NCBI GenBank assembly: GCA_021808195.1 | Contig: JAKBCE010000023.1 | Span: 3,690-62,768, forward strand | Length of the DNA stretch: 59,079 nucleotides | Origin: Pseudomonadota bacterium | GTDB taxonomy: Bacteria > Pseudomonadota > Gammaproteobacteria > Steroidobacterales > Steroidobacteraceae | Direction of reading: 5' to 3' | In this document: positions 28,420 through 37,203 of the stretch, in pieces | Numbering within the stretch: position 1 is the first letter of the stretch | How the letters are laid out: each line of letters opens with the position of its first letter | The notes under the pieces: model-generated | The model's database searches: none | What the model was told of the DNA's origin: nothing | The model's input: only the letters and a program-made list of their open reading frames with translations | Program-made: the position numbers and the translations under genes

Positions 28420-29280
28420 TCAGGCAACGCTGTCGAGACCATGAATCAGCTTCTCGGTCGATGGTTTAAGCGCCGCGAACGGCAGACCGCCGGTCAGCAT
28501 CGCCGCCGCGTAAGCACCGCGACCGACCCGACCATTGCCATCGGTGAATCCGTGTGAGCGAACCACAGCGCCGAACAGGTAGCAGGCAAGATCAAACCAT
28601 CTCCGATCAGCGTGTGCCGGCAACCCGATGCCCTGGGCCAGCTTGAAGGACGTCGCGAGCAGGAAGCCCGCTCCGCCAGTCGTCGGATACGGCGCCTCTT
28701 TCGCTGGACCACGCGTCGGGCGCAGCCCCGCCTGATTGACCAATTGAGTGTGCAGATACCGCAGGGTGTCCTCGGCACGGATGTCCTTCGTGGTCGAGGC
28801 CGTCTGCAGAGCCGTTCGGATCTTTGCGCGGTTGATCGGCGCCTTCACATCATCAGCCGACTTCACCAGACTGTTCGACGATGAGATGATCCACGCGGTC
28901 GCCTTGTCCAGATCCGAATCCGTCGCCTTGGCACCGTAGTCGGCAACCGCGAGCGGCTGGGTGGCGAAGCCGTGGTGAAACGCCCCCATTCTGGCCTGCA
29001 GCTGCAGCTTGCCCAGATAGTAATGACCCTGCAGCACGCAGTCGATCTCATGTTGGAATAGACTCGCCAGCGCGTCCCAATATCCTTTCTTGTTATCGGC
29101 TTGGTACATCGCCTTGCCATTCATGGCGAACTTGTTCCAAAAGGCGAGGATGCTGGCCTCGGTATGTGCGGTGCCGATCAGTCGTGTCAGCTGCTTGACC
29201 TGGGTAAGTGATTTCACCTGCTTGGTGAAGTCTTTCTGCCCCAGTTCAACCCAATTCGATTTTTTGCCGAAAAGACCCAT
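28420..29280 (-). CDS. Fic-domain protein, candidate T6SS effector (AMPylase-like)
   Basis: 286 residues from the ATG at 29280, with GAGG eight bases upstream. Near the C-terminus, residues 243-254 read HGFTDGNGRVGR, a complete Fic active-site motif (HxFx(D/E)GNGRxxR) including the catalytic His, the metal-binding Asp and both Arg. Fic enzymes transfer AMP or related moieties onto target hydroxyls. The N-terminal half is helical and unlike known Fic N-domains (KQVKSLTQVKQLTRLIG; HEIDCVLQGHYYLGKLQLQ); I do not see the inhibitory (S/T)xxxE(G/N) helix. It starts 49 bases after clpV and lies upstream of vgrG, inside the core cluster, so a secreted effector is plausible; an internal regulator modifying T6SS parts is the alternative. 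No signal peptide. Confidence 0.75.
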   Translation of the reverse strand: MGLFGKKSNWVELGQKDFTKQVKSLTQVKQLTRLIGTAHTEASILAFWNKFAMNGKAMYQADNKKGYWDALASLFQHEIDCVLQGHYYLGKLQLQARMGAFHHGFATQPLAVADYGAKATDSDLDKATAWIISSSNSLVKSADDVKAPINRAKIRTALQTASTTKDIRAEDTLRYLHTQLVNQAGLRPTRGPAKEAPYPTTGGAGFLLATSFKLAQGIGLPAHADRRWFDLACYLFGAVVRSHGFTDGNGRVGRGAYAAAMLTGGLPFAALKPSTEKLIHGLDSVA

Positions 29281-29329
29281 GATCAGACCCTCTGCGTAGA
29301 CTTGTGTTGTTTGCTCGGCATACCCGATC

Positions 29330-32089
29330 CTATGCGAACGAATAGCCGAACTCGCCGTCGTTGACCGATATCGCGATCTCCCGCGTCGACACGCCTTGCG
29401 AGATCCGCTCGAGGAATGCACGGCTCACCTGAGGCAGCAATGTGTTGGTGAGAATTGCATCGATCATGCGCCCGCCGCTCTCGGGCTCGGTGCAGCGTGA
29501 GGCGATCAGGCGCACGACGGCCTCGTCATAGCGCAGCGCAGCCTCGTGGTTCTGCCGGATGCGCTGCACGACCCGATCGAGCTGCAGGCGGATGATGTTC
29601 TGCAACACCGCATCGGCGAGCGGGTAGTAGGGAATCACCACGATCCGCCCGAGAAGCGCGGCGGGGAAGGTCTGTAGCAAGGGCGCTCGCAACGCCTTGG
29701 CGATCCCCTGCGGGTCGGGCAGCAGCTCCGGGTCCTTGCACATGCCCATGATGAGGTCCGTGCCGACGTTGGTCGTGAGGATGATGAGGGTGTTCTTGAA
29801 ATCGACGAGCCGGCCCTCCCCGTCCTCCATCATGCCTTTGTCGAAGACCTGGAAGAAGATCTCGTGCACATCAGGATGGGCCTTTTCCACCTCATCGAGC
29901 AGCACGACGCTGTAGGGTCTGCGGCGCACAGCCTCGGTGAGCACGCCGCCTTCCCCATAGCCGACATAACCCGGTGGGGCGCCCTTCAGCGTCGAGACCG
30001 TGTGCGCCTCCTGGAACTCGCTCATGTTGATGGTGATCAGGTTCTGCTCGCCCCCGTAGAGCGCCTCGGCCAGGGCGAGCGCCGTTTCGGTCTTGCCGAC
30101 GCCCGAGGGTCCGGCCAGCATGAACACCCCGATTGGTTTGTTGGGATTCTCCAGGCTGGCGCGCGAGGTCTGAATCCGCCGGGTAATCATCTCGAGCGCG
30201 TGGTCCTGGCCGACGACGCGCTGTGCCAAGGTCTTGGCGAGGGTGAGCACGGTCGCCACCTCGTCCTTCACCATGCGCCCGACGGGGATACCGGTCCAAT
30301 CGGCGATCACCCCGGCGATGGCCTGCTCGTCCACGCTCGGCAGCACGAGCGGTCGCTCACCCTGCGCCTCGGCGAGCAGTGCCTGCAGCTCCTGCAGGCG
30401 CGCGCGCGCGGCCGCCTGCTCGCTTTCGTTCAACGGCGCATCGGCACTCGGCGCACTCGCGGTCGCTTCCTGCGCACTGGCGGGCGCCGCGACCGCACCG
30501 CCCGTCCCGGCTCCCGCCGGGAGGTCCGCCGACACCCCGGATGCTCTGAGTTTCGCGCGCAGCGCCAGGATTTCCTCGACTATCGTCTTCTCCCGCGCCC
30601 ACGCCGCCCGCAGCGCCTGCAGCCGCTCACGCTCCTCGCGCAACGCCGACTGTGCGCTCTCGAGCCGCTCGGCAACCTCGATGCCGATCGCCGCCTCCCG
30701 GCCAATGATCTCGAGTTCCGTCTCGAGCGCCTCGATACGCCGCTGGCTGTCCTCGACCTGCGCGGGCGTCGCGTGGTGACTCACCGCGACCCGAGCGCAG
30801 GCCGTATCGAGCAGACTCACCGACTTGTCCGGCAGCTGGCGGTCGGGTACGTAGCGATGGGCGAGCTTCACCGCCGCCTCGAGCGCCTCATCGAGGACTT
30901 GCACGCGGTGGTGCTTTTCCATCACCGAGACGACCCCGCGCATCATCTGCACGGCCTTCGCCTCGCTCGGCTCCTCGATCTTCACGGTCTGGAACCGCCG
31001 CGTCAGCGCCGGATCCTTCTCGATGTATTTCTTGTACTCAGCCCAGGTCGTCGCGCCGATCGTGCGCAGCGTGCCGCGCGCCAACGCGGGTTTGAGCAAA
31101 TTGGCCGCATCGCCGGTTCCCGCCGCGCCGCCAGCCCCGACCAGCGTGTGCACCTCGTCGATGAACAGCACGATCGGTTTCGGCGATGCCTGCACCTCGT
31201 CGATGACCTGACGCAAGCGCTGCTCGAACTCGCCCTTCATGCTCGCCCCGGCCTGCAGCAGTCCGACATCGAGCGCCCGCAGAGTCACCTCCTGCAACGA
31301 CGGCGGGACGTCCCCGGCCGCGATGCGGCGTGCGAAGCCCTCGACGACCGCGGTTTTTCCGACGCCCGCCTCGCCAGTCAGGATCGGGTTGTTCTGGCGT
31401 CGCCGCATCAGGATGTCGACGATCTGGCGGATCTCCTCATCGCGGCCGACCACCGGATCGATTTTGCCGAGTCGCGCCTGCTCGGTCAGGTCAACCGTGA
31501 AGCGCTTCAGTGCCTCCTGCTTGCCGAGCTGCGCCGGTGGCAGCGCCCCGCTCGCCTCGCCGGGGGATGCCGCCTCGGTGAGCCGGCTGCCGTCGCTCGC
31601 CCCGAGGGCTTCCTCCGGGGAGCTGGCGACGATTCTTGCGAAATCGTCCGCGAGTTTGTCCGGATTCACTTTCTCGAACTCGTGCGACATCATGAGCAGG
31701 GCGTTGCGCAGGCCTGCAGTCTTCGCCAGGGCGACCAGCACGTGGCCCGTGCGGATGCGCGACTCGCCGTACTTGAGGGTCGCCCAGACCCACGCACGCT
31801 CGGTCGCATCCTCGATGTGCGAGGACAGGTCGGAGATCGAGCTCGCCCCGCGTGGCAGCCGGTCGAGCGCATCGGTCATATCGCGGGCAAGCCGGCCCGG
31901 ATCGACTCCGAAGGCGCGCACGATCAGATGGACATCGGAGCTCTGCAGTTGCAGCACCTGGTGCAGCCAGTGCACGAGCTCCACGTACGGATTGCCCCGG
32001 AGCTTGCAAAATACCGTGGCGCTCTCGATCGCCTTGTAGGCGAGGCTGTTGAGCTTACCGAATAGCGCCACACGACTGATGTCACTCAT
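29330..32089 (-). CDS. clpV: ClpV (TssH) AAA+ sheath-disassembly ATPase
   Basis: 919 residues from the ATG at 32089, which overlaps the tssG stop (ATGA). N-terminal Clp-N repeat region (1-150), Walker A of the first AAA+ domain GEAGVGKT at 239-246 with Walker B VLFIDEVHTLVGAGG, a coiled-coil middle domain (about 420-540) with an Ala-rich insertion, and the second AAA+ domain with GPSGVGKTETALALAEALYGG. ClpV recognises contracted TssB/TssC sheath and recycles it. The open frame continues far upstream (to 32482) only as shadow sequence inside tssG. TagJ, encoded in the same operon, is its usual partner. Confidence 0.97.
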   Translation of the reverse strand: MSDISRVALFGKLNSLAYKAIESATVFCKLRGNPYVELVHWLHQVLQLQSSDVHLIVRAFGVDPGRLARDMTDALDRLPRGASSISDLSSHIEDATERAWVWATLKYGESRIRTGHVLVALAKTAGLRNALLMMSHEFEKVNPDKLADDFARIVASSPEEALGASDGSRLTEAASPGEASGALPPAQLGKQEALKRFTVDLTEQARLGKIDPVVGRDEEIRQIVDILMRRRQNNPILTGEAGVGKTAVVEGFARRIAAGDVPPSLQEVTLRALDVGLLQAGASMKGEFEQRLRQVIDEVQASPKPIVLFIDEVHTLVGAGGAAGTGDAANLLKPALARGTLRTIGATTWAEYKKYIEKDPALTRRFQTVKIEEPSEAKAVQMMRGVVSVMEKHHRVQVLDEALEAAVKLAHRYVPDRQLPDKSVSLLDTACARVAVSHHATPAQVEDSQRRIEALETELEIIGREAAIGIEVAERLESAQSALREERERLQALRAAWAREKTIVEEILALRAKLRASGVSADLPAGAGTGGAVAAPASAQEATASAPSADAPLNESEQAAARARLQELQALLAEAQGERPLVLPSVDEQAIAGVIADWTGIPVGRMVKDEVATVLTLAKTLAQRVVGQDHALEMITRRIQTSRASLENPNKPIGVFMLAGPSGVGKTETALALAEALYGGEQNLITINMSEFQEAHTVSTLKGAPPGYVGYGEGGVLTEAVRRRPYSVVLLDEVEKAHPDVHEIFFQVFDKGMMEDGEGRLVDFKNTLIILTTNVGTDLIMGMCKDPELLPDPQGIAKALRAPLLQTFPAALLGRIVVIPYYPLADAVLQNIIRLQLDRVVQRIRQNHEAALRYDEAVVRLIASRCTEPESGGRMIDAILTNTLLPQVSRAFLERISQGVSTREIAISVNDGEFGYSFA

Positions 32090-33174
32090 GTTCTCTCTTC
32101 CCGCGCAGTGCGCTCTGAAGTCGGTTCCTGGATCACCACATCGTCCGCCATCTGTCCCCGCCCGCCGAGCCAGGTGGTCCACCCGAGCTGCCCGGCGCTG
32201 CCGAGGCACACTCCCGGCACCTCGACATCCCGCAGCAGCAGACGCAACTGCCAGCTCCACTCCTCGTTGGTATACAGGCGCACGTGAGCGGCGAGCTCGG
32301 TGAGCCCGCGCGAGCCGGGAAGCAAGTCCCGGAAGCTCATCAGATCGAGCGGCCCCATGACGATCTCGAATTTGTGCTGGCACTGCCAGCTCATCGCCCC
32401 GAGCGATGTCGTGCGGCCCAGTGAGACGACCGACGGATCGTGTCCGAGTCGGCTGAACAGTTCGGCCGGCACCTCCATCCATTCGCCCACGAACTGGCGC
32501 ACCACCACCGGCAGCCCAAAATGCTCGGCAAGCACGCTCTCGAGCCCCTCGGCCGAGCGGGCCTGCGGTGCGAAATGGGCCACCCGGCTGAGCTTGGCGC
32601 GATCGGACAGCGCATCGCGGTTGAGGGAGGACGGTGCGCCGAGACCGAGCAGCGCACCGAGATACAGGATGAAGCGGTCGCTTGCGGGGCGATCGAAGCT
32701 CGTCGCCGGATCGGACTCGGCCCAGGCGCGGTAAAAGAGCGAGATCAGCCGGTGCTGGAAGAGATTGACGAAATCGGTGAGCGTCGGGTCTTCACGTTGC
32801 CGGTCGCGCTCGTAGGCATGCTCGGTCAGATGCAGCGGCAGCGCCCCGTTCGGACCGAAAATGCCGAACGAAAACTGCTCGAGTCGCCCCGGCGTCTGTT
32901 CCGAGGCGTCCTGATAGCCGACGACATCCGAGGGCGCGAACGACAGACTGGGCTTCTGCCCGAGACGAACGGCATCGTCCGCGCTGCGACGTGACTCCCC
33001 GAGACGCGGACGCTCCGGGAAGCTCTGCTCGAGGAGCCGCAACGCGGCAAACAGCTTGAACCGATGCGGCTCGGCGCCGAGCTGCTCGAGCGCTGCGGAC
33101 CGCTCGGGCGCAGCCGTGCGCGCGGGCGTCTCCGCGCTCACACGATCTGACGTCTGCCCGCTCGTACCGGCCAT
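32086..33174 (-). CDS. tssG: TssG baseplate protein
   Basis: 362 residues from the ATG at 33174, with family features EPHRFKLFAALRLLEQSFPERPRLG, FGPNGALPLHLTEHAYER and DPTLTDFVNLFQHRLISLFYRAW. TssG pairs with two TssF subunits in each baseplate wedge. The ATG start overlaps tssF by 37 bases; a GTG at 33141 overlapping the tssF stop as GTGA is an equally plausible start and would remove 11 residues. It is translationally coupled to clpV downstream. Confidence 0.95.
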   Translation of the reverse strand: MAGTSGQTSDRVSAETPARTAAPERSAALEQLGAEPHRFKLFAALRLLEQSFPERPRLGESRRSADDAVRLGQKPSLSFAPSDVVGYQDASEQTPGRLEQFSFGIFGPNGALPLHLTEHAYERDRQREDPTLTDFVNLFQHRLISLFYRAWAESDPATSFDRPASDRFILYLGALLGLGAPSSLNRDALSDRAKLSRVAHFAPQARSAEGLESVLAEHFGLPVVVRQFVGEWMEVPAELFSRLGHDPSVVSLGRTTSLGAMSWQCQHKFEIVMGPLDLMSFRDLLPGSRGLTELAAHVRLYTNEEWSWQLRLLLRDVEVPGVCLGSAGQLGWTTWLGGRGQMADDVVIQEPTSERTAREERT

Positions 33175-35012
33175 GTCTTGATCGTCCCGCGCGCCGCGGA
33201 ATCGAGGCGCATCTGGGTGAACGAGTTGATGGAAACGTAGCGCGCGAAGAACCGCTCCAGCACGCTTGCCAATATCATGATGCCTGCGCCCTCGAACGGC
33301 GCATCATCCAGCGTCAGGGTGATCTCGAGACCCCGGCCGTAGCTGATCGGACCGGGGATGGGCATGCGCCGCACCAGCGGTCGATAGCCGATGCCCACCA
33401 CGCCCTCGATCTGGCGCGCCGCCGACGCATCATTCGGATCGCGGTAAAGCGCGAGCATGTCGCGCAACATCTGCGCCCCAGCCGGACCGTCCTCCTCGAT
33501 GAGCGAGAGATAGTTGAGCGAGAGGTGTCCGATCAGCCTCCACGCCGTGTCGCCGAAGGCCGGCGATGGGTGCGGTGCGCTGGGGCCGGCGATGCAGCGG
33601 ACCGACTCGACGGGGATGCCGCCCTCGATGAGGAAGCTCGTGCGGCCCTGTCCGACGGCGAGCTGCACCGGTAGATCCCGATTGGTGCACAGTACCTGCG
33701 CGTCGATCTGCCGGATCCGGCCCTCGAGCTGGCGTTGGGCGCTGTCTACGACCGAGACGAAGCACTCGCTGCCGACGTAAGCGGCCCGCGTACCAAATTG
33801 CTGCTGGCGCGCCGAGGGCAACCGCGCTCGCCGCTGCAGCGTGTAATAGAGCGCGGGCGAGCCCGGGTCGGTCTGGTGATCGGTGGCGTAGAAGGGACGG
33901 ATTTCGCCGATCGGCTCCCCAGCGGTGTCGACGGCACTCAGGCGCTCGATGCCGAAGATTTCGAAATCCATCGGCCGATTGCGGTCGACGACCAGATGCT
34001 GCTCGGTGTCGAACGGCTCGAGGTGAATGCGGTCGGCGGTGCGCTGGAACAAGTTGATCGCGGGCGCGCAGAAGAGGCGGAAGTGGCTCGCATCGAGCGC
34101 GTTCTCGAGCGCCGCGTGCGCGCGACCGAGCATCAGATGGATCTCGAGCTCCTCGCCCGCGCACTGTGCGATGCCCTCACGCAGGTGCTCGAGCGCGAAG
34201 AAATGGAAGCGTTCGGGAAAGGCAAAGTACTCCTGCAGCAGGCGGTAGCCCTGAAAGCCGCGCCGGCTGACCGGCAGCAGAGCCTCCTCGTCCTCGAATC
34301 CGACCTGACGCACGCTCGCGGCCGAGCGTGCGACCGCCGTGGCGCCCTGGCGCGTCGAGCGCAGGCAAAAGCCGACGCAGTCGGCGGTGATCTGCTCGTA
34401 CAGCGCCTGCGTGAGGCCGGGGGTCGCTTTGATGAAAAAAGTGAGGGAATCCAGATCCAACGTGTCGATGCTCACCCCGGGAGCCGCCTTCAGCCGCAGG
34501 CGAATTCCCGCACGCGCGCGTGCATCGAGCGCAATGCCCTGCACGGCGAGTGCACCGGTACCCGAAAGATACTTCGCCTCGACCACCGTCAGCGGCCAGA
34601 GGCTCACCGCGTGGGCAGTACGGAACTCGCAAGCGGTCCGATCTCCCTTGCCGAGTGGTGTCCTCAGGATGGCGCCGCGGGGAATGGTGACACCGGCGAG
34701 TTGCGGGCCCTCCTTTGGATCGGGCGTGAATTCCACCACCGTGCACGAGGGCACCGGCGCGAGGAAATGCGGATAGATCATCTCGAGCAGGTGCTGGGTG
34801 AAATCCGGGTGGCGCGCGTCGAGTTTCAGCTGAATGCGCGCAGCAAGGAACGCGAAGCCCTCGAGAAGCCGCTCGACATACGGGTCCGCGCACTCGAGTC
34901 CCTCGAGCCCGAGGCGCGCGGCGATCCGCGGATAGGATTCGGCAAACTCTGCGCCCATCTCCTGGATGAACTGCAGCTCGCGGTTGTAGTACTCGAGAAT
35001 GCGCGGGTCCAT
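33138..35012 (-). CDS. tssF: TssF baseplate protein
   Basis: 624 residues from the ATG at 35012, two bases after the tssE stop (TGA-AC-ATG). It begins MDPRILEYYNRELQFIQEMG and contains ARHPDFTQHLLEMIYPHFLAPVPS, the standard TssF opening, plus FYATDHQTDPGSPALYYTLQR-like internal motifs. Full family length. TssF, with TssG and TssE, forms the wedge around the VgrG hub from which sheath polymerises. Confidence 0.97.
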   Translation of the reverse strand: MDPRILEYYNRELQFIQEMGAEFAESYPRIAARLGLEGLECADPYVERLLEGFAFLAARIQLKLDARHPDFTQHLLEMIYPHFLAPVPSCTVVEFTPDPKEGPQLAGVTIPRGAILRTPLGKGDRTACEFRTAHAVSLWPLTVVEAKYLSGTGALAVQGIALDARARAGIRLRLKAAPGVSIDTLDLDSLTFFIKATPGLTQALYEQITADCVGFCLRSTRQGATAVARSAASVRQVGFEDEEALLPVSRRGFQGYRLLQEYFAFPERFHFFALEHLREGIAQCAGEELEIHLMLGRAHAALENALDASHFRLFCAPAINLFQRTADRIHLEPFDTEQHLVVDRNRPMDFEIFGIERLSAVDTAGEPIGEIRPFYATDHQTDPGSPALYYTLQRRARLPSARQQQFGTRAAYVGSECFVSVVDSAQRQLEGRIRQIDAQVLCTNRDLPVQLAVGQGRTSFLIEGGIPVESVRCIAGPSAPHPSPAFGDTAWRLIGHLSLNYLSLIEEDGPAGAQMLRDMLALYRDPNDASAARQIEGVVGIGYRPLVRRMPIPGPISYGRGLEITLTLDDAPFEGAGIMILASVLERFFARYVSINSFTQMRLDSAARGTIKTWPVRAGRRQIV

Positions 35013-35014
35013 GT

Positions 35015-35803
35015 TCAGCCTGCGCCGGAATCGCTGACCGCGACGTCGCCGGTGTCGGTCTCGATGCGCGTTCTCAGGATCAGCTGCTGCGGCGCCGGTT
35101 GACCCCACAGCTCCGCCTCGATCCGAAATGACAGCTGATGGCCGTCCTGCCCGCCGGCGCGCGCCTCGGGCACCACATGCACCTTGCGCAGACGTGGCTC
35201 GAAGCGCCGGATGGCCTCCTCGATGCCCGCGGCCGCCCTCGCCGGATCGACCGCAACGGCGGACAGCCCCGCCAGCGAGCGCATGCCGTAGTTCAGCACC
35301 GAGCGCTGCACGCGCGGATAGCGCTCGAGCGCGACGCTCGTCTCGAGGTTAAGCGCATTGAGCAGACTCGCCACATCGCGCAGCACGCACTCACGCAGCC
35401 GCCGCATCGAGACGTTGCGCCGCTCACTCGATTCAAGCATGGCATTCGGCACGTTGCGTGTCTCGATCCGGCAGAACTCCTGCACCGCGATGCCCTGCGG
35501 CGCCCCCGGAGGCTTCAGCAGCAGCGCTTTGAGATGAGCGGGACTGACTCGTCCAGTCGGCGCGAACAGCCGCAAATGCAGTGTGTCCTCAGCGCCATGA
35601 TCCGCCGTGCCGTCCCGCTCTTGTTCGACGATCCGTAGACCTTGCGCGAAGAGGATGTCGAGCCATTCACGTTCGGCGAGCTGCAGTTGCGCGAGTTGCG
35701 CGCGACCGACCTCGACATGAAAGATGGTGAGGAAACGCTCGTCGTCCTCGAGCCGATCGAGCAACGCCGGTTGGAGGCGCTCGCGCAGACTGAGCTCGGC
35801 CAT
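35015..35803 (-). CDS. tssE: TssE (gp25-like) baseplate protein with an internal insertion
   Basis: 262 residues, clearly longer than the usual ~140-170. The N-terminus (LSLRERLQPALLDRLEDDE) and the gp25 core (NVSMRRLRECVLRDVASLLNALNLE...YPRVQRSVLNYGMRSLAG, in part) are both standard, but about 105 extra residues sit between them (FLTIFHVEVGRAQLAQLQLAE to NAMLESSERR). The insert is in frame, without stop codons, and of normal composition, so it looks like a real domain. gp25-like proteins initiate sheath assembly at the baseplate. ATG at 35803; nine bases separate it from the tagJ stop. Confidence 0.9.
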   Translation of the reverse strand: MAELSLRERLQPALLDRLEDDERFLTIFHVEVGRAQLAQLQLAEREWLDILFAQGLRIVEQERDGTADHGAEDTLHLRLFAPTGRVSPAHLKALLLKPPGAPQGIAVQEFCRIETRNVPNAMLESSERRNVSMRRLRECVLRDVASLLNALNLETSVALERYPRVQRSVLNYGMRSLAGLSAVAVDPARAAAGIEEAIRRFEPRLRKVHVVPEARAGGQDGHQLSFRIEAELWGQPAPQQLILRTRIETDTGDVAVSDSGAG

Positions 35804-35812
35804 GATTCGCGC

Positions 35813-36607
35813 TCAGTCGCCGTTAAGCACGAGCTCTCGCACCTCGAGCAGCCCCAGTTCTGGGCCGCTGGTCGCGAGCACCCGTTGGCCGAGGCCCGCA
35901 AATGCGCCCTCCCCGATGTCCTGCCACTGCGTCCTGCGAGCCATTCGCACGCGATCATCCTCACTGTGTTCGGAGCCCGGGTAGCGCGCGGGGATAAAGC
36001 CGAGCGCCTCCCCCTCGTTGCTCCAGGTGAACTGAGCCGGCACCCACACGAGGTCCCTCGCGTCCGTCGGCGGCTCGATGACGATGCGCCGGATGCGCGC
36101 GAACGGTGCCCAATAATACGCGCCGTTCAGGAACACCTCGAGGACCGGACCCAAGCGCGAGTCGCCATCGGCGATCCAGTCGAACTCGGTCCCGTTCACG
36201 CTGCCTGCCGTCGCCTGAGCCGCCTCGAGCGCTTGCGCGCGCAGCTGCGCGGATTGCTGCGAGTTGCCCTGCGCGAGCGCGCTGAGGGCCTGCAGCAACC
36301 CGGCGATCCACGACGGCGGATCGCCGAGGATGAGCGGCCGCTTCTCACCGGCGAACACCGCCGAGCGCAGCCGCTCGCAGCCAATGGCTGCCGTGTAGGC
36401 ATGCTTCATCGGCAACGCCGAGGCATCGAGCTCGCCGGCCACCTGCAGCTGGTTGACGGCCCGGTCCCACTGCCCGGTCAGCATCAGCATCTGCGCCAGG
36501 AAGGTGCGCAGCTTCGCATCGGCCGGCGAAGCGCGCACCTGGTTGGTGAGCTCCGCGAGAGACTCGCGGAGCTTGCCGTCTCGAAAGAGCTGCTGCGCGT
36601 CGCTCAA
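35813..36607 (-). CDS. tagJ: TagJ (ImpE) T6SS accessory protein
   Basis: 264 residues. N-terminal TPR-like helices (QQLFRDGKLRESLAELTNQVRASPADAKLRTFLAQMLMLTGQWDRA, in part) followed by the ImpE C-terminal domain with FDWIADGDSRLGPVLEVFLNGAYYWAPF and DLVWVPAQFTW. TagJ binds the sheath small subunit TssB and the ClpV N-domain, adjusting sheath disassembly. The start ATG overlaps the last four bases of hcp. Confidence 0.93.
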   Translation of the reverse strand: MSDAQQLFRDGKLRESLAELTNQVRASPADAKLRTFLAQMLMLTGQWDRAVNQLQVAGELDASALPMKHAYTAAIGCERLRSAVFAGEKRPLILGDPPSWIAGLLQALSALAQGNSQQSAQLRAQALEAAQATAGSVNGTEFDWIADGDSRLGPVLEVFLNGAYYWAPFARIRRIVIEPPTDARDLVWVPAQFTWSNEGEALGFIPARYPGSEHSEDDRVRMARRTQWQDIGEGAFAGLGQRVLATSGPELGLLEVRELVLNGD

Positions 36608-37092
36608 GACTTGGCGTTCTCGGCGATATTCCAGTCGAAGCTCTGCGTGCCTTTCTTGCCGCCCTTGTCCGCCTGCTGCGCGTATTCCACCTTCACCTGC
36701 GCGAAGTTGAGCGATACGTTCTCAGTCAGGCGATCCTCTCCCCCGCTGCCACCGGTCGTGTACGCGGTCACGAGAATATTCTTCATCGTGATCTTGAGGT
36801 ACTCGAGCGGATTCTCTCCGGCCTTGCGCACGGTGATCACACCTTCTTCGATGTGCTTTCCGTTCGCGCAGCACAGCATGATGTTCGGCGTTGCGAGATC
36901 GACGTACTTGGTGATGCTGATGTCCTGGAAGTTGGCCTTGCCCGCCCCACCGCCGGTGCCCATGTGGAACGTGCCCGCGTTGGACATACCCCAGGTCCAG
37001 GCGAGGATATCGATCGCCTTCTTATCCTTGAACGTCTTATCGACGGTCTCGCCATCGATGCCCTTCAACTCGAGAAACATGTCGACTGCCAT
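36604..37092 (-). CDS. hcp: Hcp (TssD) tube protein
   Basis: 162 residues: AVDMFLELKGIDGETVDKTFKDKKAIDILAW, ISITKYVDLATPNIML and KNILVTAYTTGGSGGEDRLTENVSLNFAQVKVEY (in part) are diagnostic for Hcp. Hexameric Hcp rings stack into the inner tube expelled with VgrG. An AGAGGAG ribosome binding site precedes the ATG at 37092. The 111-base gap before it (37093-37203) is the longest between core structural genes here, which would allow a separate hcp promoter or RNA processing for high expression. No C-terminal effector extension. Confidence 0.98.
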   Translation of the reverse strand: MAVDMFLELKGIDGETVDKTFKDKKAIDILAWTWGMSNAGTFHMGTGGGAGKANFQDISITKYVDLATPNIMLCCANGKHIEEGVITVRKAGENPLEYLKITMKNILVTAYTTGGSGGEDRLTENVSLNFAQVKVEYAQQADKGGKKGTQSFDWNIAENAKS

Positions 37093-37203
37093 TGGCCCAA
37101 CTCCTCTTGTGGTTCGTTCGTCGAATGGTTCGTTCTAACTATCGGTCGTCCGTCGCGCGCGAGTGCCCATTGCGCCGCTGCACGCTCGCGATATCCGGCC
37201 CCC

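Noticed and set aside
28140..28442. Possible small gene with CxxC pairs downstream of the Fic gene
   Set aside because: The frame with CERC and CRVC is interrupted by TAG and the spacing (23 residues) does not fit DksA/TraR zinc fingers; other frames are Arg/Pro-rich noise.
29864..32065. 733-codon plus-strand frame opposite clpV
   Set aside because: Antisense shadow of a clearly coding ClpV; composition is Arg/Gln/His-rich without motifs.
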